Shown here piece after piece: positions 51,058 through 63,499 of a stretch of 64,000 nt of DNA; the first letter of the stretch is position 1, and the number at the start of each line of letters is the position of its first letter. Below the pieces are notes generated by a model that did no database searches, was not told the origin of the DNA, and saw nothing but the letters and a program-made list of their open reading frames with translations. Origin of the DNA: Epiperipatus broadwayi (lineage: Eukaryota > Onychophora > Udeonychophora > Euonychophora > Peripatidae); the NCBI GenBank assembly GCA_028023455.1, contig JAQFVV010006216.1, positions 4,172,877 through 4,236,876 on the forward strand. The letters are read 5' to 3'. A program made the translations under genes and the position numbers.

Positions 51058-51199
51058 GGAAGGTAATATGATATGCAGAAGATTTGGATAAAGATTTTAT
51101 GTCAGTATATTTGTACAAAAGGTGGGATGTTTAGGAGAAGTGATAATGGCAAAGAATGAGATAGAAGAAGAGATATATTAATAAAAAATAGGGAATTGG

Positions 51200-51546
51200 A
51201 GAGATGAAGAATTAGTATAGAGAGTAAAAAGATTTTAAATGTTTATAGAAGTAAACAGAATATTGGGTGTGAGTTAGTTTATGATAATAGCAAGGGAAGT
51301 AATTTACTTATTAAGGATTGAACAGGATTGTTAGCAACCAGTGAATATACCCATAAATGGAGAAATGTGAGTGATTTAGTCTGCAAGTTATGCAAGGAAA
51401 GCTTGGAAAATATTAGGCATCTGCTAAATATGCTTAAAAGAAGAAAGGGTACAAATAATGAAATTGTGTGGGAGAATAAATTGAGTATAAGGAAAGTGTG
51501 TTCTTGGTTTTTATGCTGGGTTTGGAAAAAGATAAGAGAGATCTAG
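51200..51546 (+). pseudogene. Possible LINE zinc-knuckle fragment inside K2
   Basis: The frame 51328-51546 contains LVCKLCKESLENIRHLL, matching the CxxC...HxxxC knuckle pattern that follows reverse transcriptase in several LINE families (CxLCxxxxExxxHxLxxC); the final cysteine is absent. It lies between RNase H and integrase, where K-type elements have no such motif, which suggests a nested fragment. The assignment is tentative. Confidence 0.35.
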
Positions 51547-51639
51547 ATATAAAGGTCATAAAGTGAACAAAGATGATGTGGAAATTGGATGAAGCCAGAT
51601 AGAAAATATGGGAAAAACAGGATGAGGAATAAAAGGAAA

Positions 51640-52800
51640 GATAAGGTGGCTAACAGGTTTTTCTGAGAATAGTGGCTGAGAGATTCCTGACTTAGATAAA
51701 GAAAAAACCATAGAACATCACATGTAGAAGGCTGTCTGTAAATAAAGGCTGCATATTGATGGATGATAAAGTACTTGTATCCAGATATGGTCACAGAAGA
51801 GTACTTAGAATATTACATCAAGGTCATCTGGGAATAGTTAGAGCTAAAATCCTGGCATTCAACTTTGTATAGTGGCCAATAATAAATAGAAACCCGAGCT
51901 GTATATTAAAAAATGTGAAGTGTCAAAAATTCTGGCATTCAACTATGTATGGTGGCTGAGAATAGAAAGCCTCAAGCTGTATATTAAAATATGTGAAGTG
52001 TCAAACCATAGCTGATCAACTGCCAAAGAAATATATTTCATGGCTTACCCAGAAAAAATTGGGGAAAGAATCCACATTGACAATGCCAATCCATGGAAAG
52101 GACCTTATTATCTTAGTAATGATAAATTCATGTAGTCATTGGATGGAATACTGAATAATAAAAAATATTAGTTCAACTGCAACTATCGAGAAACTTTAAG
52201 AAATATTCATTACACATGGAATGGCAGAGATCCTGGCAGATAATGTTTACTGCTTTCTACTCAGATAAATTTGAGATTTTATTAATGAATGGGGATAAAA
52301 CATATAAAATCACCAACCTTTTACTCAGAGTCAAATGAAATCACCGAGAAAGTGGTCCAAAATATAAATAAAAGATTAAGATTAAAACTGAAAATTTAAG
52401 TAAGCCTTATTCAAAACAGCATTTCATCAACATTGTACACTATCTAGAGCCACTGGATAAACCTCAGCTGAACTGGGTTTCAAAAAAAAATAAGGAAAAA
52501 ATTGTCAATCTTGTTACATACCTGATAAAGAATTAATGAGACAATAATAATAGAGTAAAATTTGAAATAGGTGACATTTGGTCACTGAATAAACTAAAAA
52601 AGATGACAAAGTAACTATCATGAAAAAAATATTGCAAATCAACTGCCAGAAATTGAAGAGGGTGTAAAACTTCAGAAGCATAAAAACCAGCTGAGAAGAT
52701 GATATCTGTCAATGGTAAATAATGGAGATAGTAAAGAAACAATTGACAACAACATTGAAGCAGGAACTACATCATCAACAAGTCTGATCTGCAACTCTGA
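51640..52800 (+). pseudogene. Integrase of K2, broken
   Basis: The zinc finger begins at LHQGHLGIVRAKI (51813-51855) with cysteine partner text NVKC near 51920. An 80-bp tandem duplication (51851-51930, 51931-52009) repeats the finger's second half. The linker PEKIGERIHID (about 52045) carries the first catalytic aspartate, and THGMAEILADN (about 52210) the second. Frames shift repeatedly. Beyond the core the sequence is a polar C-terminal region that ends shortly before the LTR. Confidence 0.7.
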
Positions 52801-52919
52801 AAAAAATTGTTGACAGATAGCTACACTGAAATAATCATTGAGGCACAGCAAAGACCACCACCATCCAATAAAACCAAAAATTCTCCTGTTATCTCAAAGA
52901 CTATATTAGGTGAAGAACC

Positions 52920-52942
52920 ATACTTTTGGAGTGGGGGATGAG
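52920..52942 (+). promoter_or_regulatory. Polypurine tract of K2
   Basis: TTTTGGAGTGGGGGATGAG immediately precedes the LTR start TGCAATGTCC. This is the expected position and composition. Confidence 0.7.
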
Positions 52943-53535
52943 TGCAATGTCCAAGGTCAAGCAAAAAATACATATGTGTGTGCAACAATAAATGTATTAA
53001 TTGTGTAGAATAAAAATAATTATCTATAATGATTGTGTAAAATAATTGTATATAATGATTATATAAATAATTGTAAATGTGTAGCAATGAAACAATAAAT
53101 ATGTAGCAATGTTTTTAGGTCATAGAGTTGCATATCTGGCTTTATAAGGTCAGAGAACTATAAAGAACAACATATATGGTGAAGTATGTAAACAATATGT
53201 GGATGGAAAAAAAAGCCATATATGGTATGTAAAATCTCCAAATTTGGTAAAATTTGTAAAGATTCCAGAAGTCTTGATGGGTATATAAACTCCCAGAACC
53301 TGATATATGGGTTCTGCTATTAATGTAATTCAGAGATCCCTGCCTCTGCAAGTCCAAAAGAAGGGCTAGGGTTTATTATGTGCAGGTTCTCATGACCTTT
53401 TATTATTTTTTATGTGCCTTAAATAGGCTAAGGATACTTGTAAATATCATCATATATAACTTAAATCAAACTATTAGCTTACTATATCAATTCTGTCTTT
53501 GTCAATTATTTATTTGCTGCTCATGGGACACAGCA
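52943..53535 (+). repeat. 3' LTR of K2
   Basis: 593 bp, starting TGCAATGTCCAAGG and ending CACAGCA, collinear with the K1 LTR. The following five bases are AATTT. Confidence 0.75.
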
Positions 53536-54330
53536 AATTTAGAATAGGCAAAGCACCTTTAATATAACTTAACCATCTGATTAATGAACTTTAACAAAAT
53601 ACAACAAGTATTTTTCATTAGTCAAAAGTGTTTCAAAGAAACTCATTTTTATGATATAAAAAATCAACTCAAAATTGGAAGTTTTTCACATATTCTTCTT
53701 TTCTTTAGAACTATGGACATTTGGAATTTTTTTCAATGAGAAAAATTTAATTACAAAATAGACATTTGAAAAAAACAAACATGATTTTTAATTTCTTTGA
53801 GATCCCAATGATATTATTGAGTCTCGTGTATTTGTGGACTTCATTCATGCATTAACCCGACTATCGCTAACTATCGCTAACTATAAACTTCTTTTTAAAG
53901 TGAACATGCCAAAATTTAAAATGTATTATTATATAATTATGAATAGAAGTTTTTCAAATGAATTAATCGATATAATATTCTGCCTGAATATAAATTTATT
54001 CTAAACATTTAGTAGCAAACAAAAGTCTAAAAAAAAAAAATCCAGGTAAAATTAATCCTCCCTGGTAAAATATATATATATTTCCATTCCACTTAGCTCT
54101 TATCTTTATTAAAAATAGCAGATTGAGTAAACATTTATTGTACAAAATAATTAGTAAACTAAGCTGAATCATTATTTCCATTTACATGTGAATCACATGT
54201 GTAAAATGTAGTATGATAGCGCAAACGTATGTGTTGTAATTAAAATATAATTTTATTATTATTTCAATTTAATCAGAGAGCCATTGATAATCATTCTTTT
54301 GGCACACATGCCCTAGGTTACCTACCCCTA
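53536..54330. other. Unassigned stretch ending in a hAT-like terminus
   Basis: The end (about 54297-54330) reads TTTTGGCACACATGCCCTAGG then TTACCTACCCCTA; its complement, TAGGGGTAGGTAACC, resembles the CAGGGG-type end of hAT elements including the GGCACACxTGCC palindrome that often follows. A left partner TAGAATAGGCAA at 53540 is possible but weak. A 13-base tandem, CTATCGCTAA, occurs near 53862. No transposase was found. Confidence 0.4.
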
Positions 54331-54535
54331 TTATAATACATTCTTGATCACCTGGCTGTTAGTGAGACTTAAAATTTCTTATGCAAGCTTGTAGAACAAA
54401 TATTTTAATTAACTAAATTATTTTTAAAAATCTGACCAATGTAACAGAAACAAAATAAATAAACTCATGTTAATGCTGTTAATTTTACATTTTTATGATG
54501 ACAAATGCATAGTCTTGTACGAATTTTATTTTATA

Positions 54536-55415
54536 TTAAGTGTGTTGGGATGGAGCAATAGAGAAGTGGAATAAAGTAATATTATGATCGCTTAGCACTT
54601 TTGAGGGCTTATTGTGTCTTCATATTCATAGCAGAATCAGAATAAAAAAGATTGAATGTTTATATAGGCTTATGGTATTTAAATTTATGTAAAAAAGCAT
54701 CATTTTTAGAGAGGGGGAAGTATGATTCTTTACAATTTATAATATGTGTTCTTTACTATTTACCATAATTTCCTAATTTTTCATTTTGCATCATTTCTTT
54801 TAATATATTCTATGGTGACAGACATGGGTTTAAATATATGTCCTATTACTTTCTGGTGTTCCAGGAAATATAGCTATATTCAGGCTTGTCAGATGCTCTT
54901 TTATATAAGTATTGGTGTTGTGAAAGGTGTGTGGATAGTATGCTCAGGATTCTCGATAGTATGTTGCTTGCATCCAGTTTGTGGGAATTTATTTTTACAC
55001 ACAGTGTTAGGAGTCAGTTCAGGTTCAGTCTATCCTTGGAATTATTAATTAGCCTATTGGTTGAGGGGAGAAGATTTCAGAAACTCAGCCAAAATATGAG
55101 GGAAAGGTTTTTTTAAACATTTTTGTTAGTGTGGGAATGTATGACCAGAGTAGCCAAGGTCTTTCATCATTGGAGAGTTTGAGTTTAGTTTGTGGTAGAA
55201 TTGTTTGACTTTTCTTATTATGTAGCTATATTTCAATCCAATGGGGTCAAGTCTTTTAGGTATAGTTCTATATTGGCTTTGGCCTATTTGAACATTCCAC
55301 CTTTTTCCTATTCTGATTCTGCTATGAATGAAGACACAATAAGCCTGTGAAAGCACTAGGCCATCATAGTATTACTTTACTCAACTTCTCTATCACTGCA
55401 TTCTAGCACACTTAA
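54536..55415. mobile_element. Inverted-terminal-repeat element, 880 bp
   Basis: About 125 bases at 54536-54660 (TTAAGTGTGTTGGGATGG...CAGAATCAGAATA) recur inverted at about 55285-55415 (...TTCTAGCACACTTAA), mostly identical. The interior is unique and holds no convincing transposase; the overlapping short frames there have no recognised motif. It looks like a non-autonomous DNA transposon. The target duplication is not clear. Confidence 0.75.
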
Positions 55416-55782
55416 CATATATTAATTGCTGTGATATGTTAAATTACTTCATAAAATGTGAATATAATTTTATTGCACCTAGCTCTTGTAGTAATATGTC
55501 TTTCCCATAAGTGAAGATGGCCACATTCATACAATCATACTTTTTGTTGTTGTCTTTTACTAATAGTGCATCAGTATTTATATAGCAAATACAAAATAAC
55601 CTGGAAATATTGACCCTCCCCCAGCTGATAAAAGTTAGGGGTCTGGCTAGGATGGTTATTGGCTGGCTACATGAAAATTATAGTATGAAAAAAAAATCCA
55701 AAGCACATTCAGTCAAATAAAGACTTCAGTCACGGTTTTTTACAATGCATTACCTTAGCTTATTTATTTGCAAATATAAATT

Positions 55783-55826
<44 letters not shown>
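55783..55826. repeat. (AC)n(AT)n microsatellite
   Basis: About 13 AC units followed by about nine AT units. The AT part borders the element E 3' LTR and probably formed its integration target. Confidence 0.95.
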
Positions 55827-57550
55827 TGAACTTCCCACCTTCTTTATTTGTTATGTAATAACAATAAAATATATTCCCCCTTCATTAACAAACTATTCTA
55901 TTTCTGAAGGTTTCTGGTCCTCAGGTAATGAGTAATAAATATCATTGGCAGCAAGCTACCAATAATACAAACACTCAGCTACTAAACTAAAACACTGGCC
56001 AAACAAACATTTTATTTATTTTGAGGTAATCCCTTTAGGTGCCAGTTAATCACTGAGTAATTAACATGTTTGCTCAACCAGCGATGAATCTAGTACCTGA
56101 AATCCCATATAGCTCATCAAGTTGTAGCTGTCTTAAAAAAACTCTGCCCACTCTAAAAATCTATTTTTTAATAATAATAAAGATTTACTGTACGATAAAA
56201 TTTTAGCATCATTAAAAAAAAATCCTTATTTTTAAAAAAATACTCCATACTCTTTTAGTTTTAATTTAATCACTTTTCAATAGTAATTAAATCTTTCAAT
56301 TTCTGCTTTATTAAACATATTATCTCATCATAAATGTATATGTTCATCTATCAACATAAATATTTCAATGACAGTTTAAATCTTGCTTTTTTTTCTTTAA
56401 ATGATCATTTTGTCTTATAATACAACCACACACATTTTTTCATTTGAATAAATATTTTAATACATTATAAATAACAAAATAAAATATACAGAACATATCA
56501 AATTAAAATTCACACATATACACAATGAATAATTCTAAATATAAGTTGAACAATGGAGCCAATATAATTTGTACCCTAAAGATACTAGTTTATAAAGTGA
56601 AAAGTTTTTATTTATTTATCACAGCTTAAAGATCAAGAATTGGAAAATAGGAAAAATGAAACATTACCTAGGATTGAAATCTGACTTGACATGAATATGA
56701 CAAAATGTAGCTTCTGTAAAATGTTGGGTCTAACCAATTAGCACTAAACTCCACGTAAACTTTTCCTTAATTTGCAATGTTATATGACACTCATGAATAT
56801 CGGCATGGACACTCTGCTGTTTCTTTGACTTAACCCGAACATAGTTTTCTCTTCGAACTATCTTCTGGTGGTGCTGCAAAGAAGGCTTCAGCAGCTGCAT
56901 GATATGATGAGTTCAGCAGTGCATTATTTTGTCCGAATAGTACAGTTTTCTTTTGATTCTAAATTTTTATTTTTACTAAACTTGATTAATTTTGAGTTGA
57001 ATGATTTTGAATGAATCTATGAATTTTGACTCTATAAAATATTTTGAAATATTTTTTTAAAAGAATGAAAAAATAAAATATAGAAAAAAAAACGTCTTAA
57101 CATTACAAAGTTTTTTTTTATCCAGCATTCTTTTATTTCACGGATCCCTTGTACATTTGACTGCACTCCGATTGGGCTTCTATTTCTTTTCTTTATTCAA
57201 AATTTTTATACACACATACATTTAATCTTTTTATTATAAGACAAAATGACTCCATCTTTTTTTATTATTATTACTTTTATTACGAACTAAATAAAAATAA
57301 TATTAAATCATATTTATTTCACCCTTTTCTTTTTTTTCTAAAATATTACACTCCTTTTAAAATCGTTTATTCATTTTCTTTAACAATAAACCCCCTTACT
57401 TTAATCTTTTATTTTTTAATTTTATTTTTCTTCAACTTTTAAAACTTTTATTTTACTTTAATTTTCCCATTTTATCTTTAAAGATGAAATTTACTAAATA
57501 TTTTTTACTCTTAAAAAATGCTACACATTTGGTCACAATGTACCTCAGTA
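55826..57550 (-). repeat. 3' LTR of element E
   Basis: On the plus strand it runs from TTGAACTTCCCACC to TGTACCTCAGTA and aligns end to end with 61747-63499. 1,725 bp. Confidence 0.85.
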
Positions 57551-57570
57551 TATTATCTCCATCCCTCCCC
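57551..57570 (-). promoter_or_regulatory. Polypurine tract of element E
   Basis: Minus strand GGGGAGGGATGGAGATAATA directly before the LTR start TACTGAGG. Purine-rich and correctly placed. Confidence 0.8.
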
Positions 57571-57689
57571 TGAGACTAAAATATCATTCTGAGCATTTTA
57601 GTTTCAAAATCTAAATTCATAAATACTATTAAATCCCATTGCTTTATTTTGATTGAAGTTCGTCTTCCCTTATTCTCGTGTAGCCATGT

Positions 57690-58130
57690 TATTTATTAAA
57701 ATTTCCTTTAGTAATTGCAGGGATCGAGCATTGAATGTTCCCTTTTTTTCTGACCCCTGGGAGACCTCAAATGCATTATTTCCATACTCTTTTATAATTT
57801 TATAGGGTCCCTCATATATTGGTTGAAATTTTTAATATATTCCCTTCTCCGGATGGCTTACTGGATTTACCCTCACCATAACTTCATCCCCCAACTTAAA
57901 CACATGTTTAACCTTCCCTTGTCTTTTTTGTCTTATATTGCCCATCCTTCTAAGCTTATGGCATGCCTCATTAGCACCTCTTTTCTTGTCAGTATAAGGC
58001 ATTCTAACTGGTAAAATGGTTTTGAATGGGTATGGAATATTCTTTCCTTGATGGAGTCTAATGGGCTCGAACCCTGTTGATTCTTCTTTGACTAATTTGT
58101 CATGTCAGAGACTCTTGTTGCCTCCTTCAC
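57690..58130 (-). pseudogene. Integrase C-terminal domain, element E
   Basis: Basic text (RRMGNIRQKRQGK), FKLGDEVMVRVNPVSHPEK and the GPY/F motif IYEGPYKII (GPY codons at 57810-57802) appear in nearby frames, followed by NNAFEVSQG. GPY/F modules help integrase bind DNA and multimerise. The motif is intact here, unlike in element B. Stops separate it from the core. Confidence 0.75.
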
Positions 58131-58249
58131 CCATCTGCAATGATTATTCTGAAGGTACATGCAGAATAAGCATCCCAATTCCCTCATGATTTGTTTGCAG
58201 GGATTAGATTGCAGATTGTTAATTGAAGTGAGGATATGTCTTATCTTGT

Positions 58250-58727
58250 GATGCTCCATCCATCTTTTTCATTCTTCGGATATAAAAGGCATTCCATGAT
58301 CTGACATTATTTGCTTTGGGATTCCCATGTCTCAAAAATGTTGATGTTCAAGGACCCATATAGTCTGTCTGGCATTAGCTTGCATCACCAGGTAGACAGC
58401 CACGAACTTGGAGAAAATGTCATAAGCCACAACCAGATACTTCTTTCAATTAAACTGAGATAGGGGTCCATAAAAGTCTATTGCTAAGAAACTGTTAGGC
58501 TGATATGCATATATGGGTCTCAATGGTCCCATATTTGACATGTTAGGGGGTTTGGTTTTTGTGCACATGATACACCCCTCAATGACATTTAAAACATTTC
58601 TGTACATTCTCAGCCAATAAAACCAGTTGCTTATCCATCCTTCCATTTTGCTTGTCCCATAATGTTCATACTTTTCATGTATGTACTTGATTATCTTCTC
58701 CACATGACTGTCAGAAAAATGATTCAT
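58250..58727 (-). pseudogene. Integrase zinc finger and core, element E
   Basis: The open piece 58727-58446 contains IHEKYEHYG, SKMEGWISNWFYW, CIMCTKTKPPN and LAIDFYGPL with the first catalytic aspartate. Later core text continues in other frames (about 58430-58250), including a SDHGMPFIS-like second-aspartate segment. An intact enzyme cannot be read. Confidence 0.78.
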
Positions 58728-58960
58728 GTATGTTCACAATCTCTCATTTTGCGCTGCAAAAGTCCATCTTTTAGACAATATCATTTCCTTTCTTTCCATA
58801 GGGTATTTATTGGTGGTGCAAATAACATTATTTGTTTACATTCTGCATCCTCTTCTTGTAATTCCCTTAGCCTTTGCAAATCGCATTCTATCTCCTCGTC
58901 TTGATGTATTTCCGCTGTTGCTATGTATGCATTATTACAATTTAAATGTTGTGCTTAATG

Positions 58961-59662
58961 TTATATCGGGTAGCAACTTAAAGCATCTGCCACCATATTG
59001 TCTTTGCCTGGGCAGTATTGTACACTATAATTGAATTCTTGCAAGAATAGGTTCCATTGGATCAGCCTACTATTTGTGGGAAAACTATGACTGAGGAACT
59101 CAAGATTCCTATGGTCAGTGACCACTATCACCTGCAATCCTATTATGTATTGCCTAAACTTCTTAAAGGCCCACATGATCACTAATGCTTCTCTCTTGGT
59201 TACTGTATAATTTTTCTCTGGCCCATTTAATAAACGACTTACAAAGAAAAGCATCCCATTCCTTCCATCATCTTGCACCTGGGATAATGTGGCCCCCAAT
59301 TCAATTCCACTGCTGTCCATTTGTACCACAAATGTTTTACTAAAATCTGGGTATGTCAGCATGACTTCCTTTAAGAAACCTTTTTTTACATTTTCAAAAC
59401 TGTGCTCTTGTTGCTCTTCCCATGCCCATTTTTTATCTTTTCTTAATAGCTGTAACAGAGGCTCCATGTCAGAGGAAATTTTTTTATAAAACCGATTAAA
59501 AAAATTACATAATCTGAAGAAAGACTTAATGTCTTTCTTCTTTGTTGCCCTTGGAAAATCTTGTATAGCTTGAATTTTCTCTAGATTTGGAGACATTCCT
59601 TGCTCACTAATAATGTGTCCCAAGAATTTTACCTCTGTGGTCATTAAATGGCTTTTGCCCAA
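58961..59662 (-). pseudogene. RT end and RNase H, element E (longest intact ORF)
   Basis: 233 residues are open, the longest frame in the window. It starts in the reverse transcriptase thumb/connection (TEVKFLGHIISEQG) and passes into RNase H: VVQMDSSGIELGA (first D), TVTKREALVIMWAFKKFR (E), VIVVTDHRNLEFLSHSF (second D) and the end PGKDNMVADALS. All recognisable catalytic acids of the RNase H are in place. This enzyme removes the RNA strand during reverse transcription. The start ATG is internal to the Pol polyprotein and not a true start. The palm domain upstream is broken. Confidence 0.88.
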
Positions 59663-60211
59663 ATTTAATTTCTCTTATTTTTACATTCATCGAATAGCAG
59701 TTTCAAATGTTCGAAGTGTTCTTCCACACTTTCTGAAGCTAAAATGATATCATCCACATACATCATAATCAAACCTTTGATTTTTTCGGATAATACTTAG
59801 TCAAGGCATTGTATTAATCCTGCTCCACTGTTTTTTAAACTGAAGGGAATTCAGTTGAAATTATATGCCCATCCATTATAATGGAAAGCAGTGTATTTCT
59901 GGTCCTCAGGATGCAACCTGATCTTCCAGTAATTGGCTGTTAAACCAAAAGTTGAAAATATCCTTTTTTTATGGAATTTCTTTTATAATTCACTTATAGT
60001 TAGTGGGGCATTGGTGTCTAACACTGGTATTTTATTCAATTGCTGTGCATCTAGACACAATCAAATAGACCTTTTTCTTTACTATCACTAGCGGGTTATT
60101 TTATGGGGAGGAGCATTTAAAAATAAGTCCCCATTTTAACATATTCTCTAGTTGTTCCTCCACTGTATTTCTGTATTGGGGTGGTATAGGGTATGCTCAT
60201 GCTTGATATGG
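59663..60211 (-). pseudogene. Reverse transcriptase palm/fingers, element E
   Basis: In broken frames are found NPLVIVKKK (about 60100), the LTANYWK-like segment matching LTAGYWQ of element A (about 59930), LKNSGAG-type text (about 59830) and the catalytic YVDDI box (codons at 59760-59749). The aspartate pair is intact. Several stops make it inactive. Confidence 0.8.
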
Positions 60212-60740
60212 TCAGTTTTCCATAAGCTTTATCCTATCCTCACATCCTTCAATAACTTCAGGAACTTCTGAAAATACACTCTCGTATGTATCCAACAACT
60301 CCACCTGTTTCCCCTCCTCACTCCCATGTTCATCTTCTATCACCTTTTCCTCTATTTCTATCCCTGCACTTTCTGCATCACACTTGGCATTATCATTATT
60401 TGCCTCACAAACATCAAATGGGATATCCGCCCTGCTAATCTTCACCTGTTGCTTTTCATAATCTAACATGCATCCTGCTTCACACATAAAGTCTGACCCC
60501 AGGATACCATCATGTATTAGTCCCTCTAAGATCAACATAACATGATTGTATTCATTTCTGGCTATATTCATACTCATCCAAACTTGTTCCAATGCCAACT
60601 TGGCTATTTTTCCATTTGCCAACATTACATATACATTCTTTAATGGCAAGGTTTTGATTTTCAAATTGCTCCAACCTATTTCATTAAAAAGATTTTCTGT
60701 GAAATCACTGATACTTGACTTCCTGAGTCAAATAGTGCAT
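60212..60740 (-). pseudogene. Protease and following linker, element E
   Basis: NALFDSGSQVSVIS carries the catalytic aspartate (about 60740-60700); a frame shift in a T-run (about 60690) separates it from the 150-residue open piece 60664-60212. That piece contains MLILEGLIHDGILGSDFMCE, the distal protease strand, and then an acidic linker (EIEEKVIEDEHGSEEGK) before RT. The acidic linker is not in element A, which has a short basic one. Confidence 0.8.
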
Positions 60741-60749
60741 TAACAGTTT

Positions 60750-61400
60750 TTTTAGAGTCTTACTTCTATTTTAGGACATGACTGAGATACCATTCTCAAC
60801 TCCTCCTTTTGTATTAAGTTTGCTACTTGCCCATGAGTATTCTCAGCATTCTCTTCTTTTCTCCAATTTTCCTCATATTGTCTATCATTGTCCAACATCA
60901 TGAGTATCTCCGCAGTTTATTCTATGGTATCTTTTCTCATTATTATTATCTTTCAAATGTTTTCTGCAAAACCCTGCCTTACTGTATGCAGGATCTGTTG
61001 TTTAGATAGCTTGTATGCTGTGACCCATCTCAGTTTTGCCACTTGTCTGTGAAAAAACATGCTCAATAACTCCCCTGTTCACCATTTATGCTGTGTTACC
61101 TGATGCTTAACCATCTCCTGAAGTTCGTCTCCCCAATAGTTTATCAGTAATGCTTGTTTGTATTCCTCAAAGTTTATTGATTTTATTCCCATTGACCCAC
61201 ACCTAACTTCAGCCTCATCCTAACTACTGGCTATACTAACTTTAATCAATTCACTGAATTCATGAGAAAAAATGCACCCAGCTCTCTAAGTGTCTATTTG
61301 GTATTTTCCCTCTGTTTCCCAAAATAGTCTTTATTTTTATAACCCGGCTCGCTATTTCCATTTCCCAATTAAATTAATCTATCTGATTTTATTTAAACGG
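60750..61400 (-). pseudogene. gag of element E
   Basis: Nearly continuous but stop-interrupted capsid text: INFEEYKQALLINYWGDELQ, ELLSMFFHRQVAKLRWVTA, and KQQILHTVRQGFAENI. The same motifs are present in element A. No CCHC knuckle was seen. Upstream (61400-61700) no coding could be read, so the coiled-coil part seen in A and C seems absent or decayed. Confidence 0.72.
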
Positions 61401-61728
61401 TAAAATTCCTTCTCTCTATTTTAAAATGTACATACAACCAATCTTAACCCTTTTAGTTCTACGTTTACACTTCCTGTTCATCTATCATAATTCGCCCGGA
61501 GTGTCTCCTTTTTTTTAACAATTATGCCTCCATGTTGTATATGGTCATATAAAAATCACTTTTTATTGGTTGCATAATCTAACCAGTTCTCTAAGACCAT
61601 ACTGTCATGCTTTCTAACTTCTTTCTCACTAACTGTCACTTGTTATTTATGGATGACTTGATCATGCCATTTGAAAACATCCAGCTACAGCATATGTTGG
61701 TCCTACCATTTGAAACATCTAGTTTCGA

Positions 61729-61745
61729 GCCATGTTGACGTGCCA
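61729..61745 (-). promoter_or_regulatory. Candidate primer binding site of element E
   Basis: Minus strand TGGCACGTCAACATGGC begins one base past the LTR end. It starts with the required TGG, but the matching tRNA is not clear to me; it is not the tRNA-Pro type of element A. Confidence 0.5.
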
Positions 61746-61746
61746 A

Positions 61747-63499
61747 TTGAACCGACCACCTTTTTTATTTGTTATTTTAATAACAATAAAATATATTAAT
61801 ATTTCTCCTTCATTAACAAACTATCCTATCTCTGAAGGTTTCTGGTCCTCAGGTAGAGTGAGTAATATCATTGGCAGCAAGCTACCAATAATATAAACCC
61901 TCGCCTACTAAACTAAAACACTGGCCAACCAAACACTTTATTTATTTCGATGTAATCCCTTTAGGTGCCAGTTAATCATGGAGTAATTAACATGTTTGCT
62001 CAACCAGCAATGAATCTAGTACCTGAAATCCCAGCTAGCTCATCAAGTTGCAGCTGTCTTTAAAAAACCCTCTGCCCACTCTAAAAATCTATTTTTTAAT
62101 AATAATAATAAAGATTTATTGTATAATAAAGCTTTGGAATCATTCAAAAAAAATCCTTATTTTAAAAAAAATACTCCCTACTTTTTTAGTTTTAATTTAA
62201 TCACTTTTCAATAGTAATTAAATGTTTCAATTCCCACTTTATTAAACATATTATGTTATTATAAATGTGTATGTTCATCTATCAACATAAATATTTCAAT
62301 GACAGTTTAAATCTCGCTTTTTTTTTCTTTAAATAATTGTTTTGTCTTATAATACAACCATGCACATTTTTTTCATTTGAATAAATATTTTAATACATTA
62401 TAAATAACAAAAAAAATATACAGAACATATCAAATTAAAATTCACACATACACACAATGAATAATTCTAAATATAAGATGAACAATGGAGCCAATATAAT
62501 TTATACCCTAAAGATACTAGTTCATAAAGTGAAAAGTTTTTATTTATTTATCTATCATGGTTTAAAAATCAAGAATTGAAGAATAGAAAAAATGAATCAT
62601 TACCTAGGATTTAAATCTGACTTGACATGAGTATGACAAAATGTAGCTTCTGTAAAATGTTGGTTCTAACTTGTTAGCACTAAACTCCATGTAAACTTTT
62701 CCTTAATTTGCAACATTATATGACACTTGTGGATATTGGCATGAACACCCCACTGTTCCTTTGACTTCACCCAAACATGGTTTGCTCTTCAAACTATATG
62801 ATGATGGTGCTGCAGAGAAGGCTTCAGCCGGCTGCAAGATACAATGAGTTCAGCAATGCACCATTTTGTCTGAATAGTAACTTCTACAGTTTTCTTTTGA
62901 TTCTAAATTTTTATTTTTACTAAACTTGATTAATTTTAAATTGAATGATTTTGAATGAATCTATGAATTTTGACTCTATAAAATATTTTGAAATATTTTT
63001 TTAAAAGAATGAAAAAATAGAATATAGAAAAAAAACGTCCTAACAATACAAAGTTTTCTTTTTTTTATCCAGCGTTCTTTTATCTCATGGATCCCTTGTA
63101 CATTTGACTTCACTCCCATTGGGCTTCTATTTTTTTTCCTTTATTCAAAATTTTTATATATGCACACATTTAATCCCTTTATTATAAGTCAAAATGAACT
63201 CTATCTTTTTTTTATTACTATTACTTTTATTACAAACTAATTAAAAGTAATATTAAATCATTTTTATTTCACCCTTTTCTTTTTCTTCTAAAATATTACA
63301 CTCCTTTTAAAATCATTTATTTTTTTTTCTTTAACAATAAACCCCCTTACCCTAATCTTTTATTTTTTAATTTTCTTTTTCTTCATCTTTTAAAACTTTT
63401 ATTTTACTTTAATTTTCCCATTTATCTTCAAAGATGAAATTTACTAAATATTTTTACTCTTAAAGAATACTACACATTCGGTCACGATGTACCTCGGTA
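61747..63499 (-). repeat. 5' LTR of element E
   Basis: 1,753 bp, collinear with 55826-57550 with roughly one difference per ten to fifteen bases by eye. The plus-strand ends are TTGAACCGACC and TGTACCTCGGTA. Confidence 0.85.

Larger units (their letters stand above)
50600..53535 (+). mobile_element. Gypsy-type element K2, 3' part with LTR
   Basis: Protease end, RNase H end, integrase and 3' LTR are present on the plus strand; the reverse transcriptase is missing. The LTR matches the K1 LTR at 15483. The recognisable protein starts in the protease, about where K1 stops, so K1 and K2 may be halves of one element. Confidence 0.72.
55826..63499 (-). mobile_element. Ty3/gypsy element E, complete layout, inactive
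   Basis: A 7.7-kb minus-strand element: 5' LTR (63499-61747), primer site, gag, protease, RT, RNase H, integrase, purine tract and 3' LTR (57550-55826). Proteins are related to element A (shared protease strand, SKxEGW integrase linker) but the LTRs and the short 3' tail differ, so it is a sister family. TA-rich flanks on both sides are compatible with a TATAT duplication. Stops and shifts interrupt gag, protease, RT and integrase; the RT end plus RNase H is the best preserved. Confidence 0.9.

Noticed and set aside
54746-55116. Overlapping frames of 100 and 76 codons with many Cys and aromatic residues
   Set aside because: They sit inside the inverted-repeat element, overlap each other in different frames and show no transposase motif.
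58662-59034. Plus-strand frames of 80 and 102 codons
   Set aside because: They are antisense to the integrase and RNase H of element E, without independent support.
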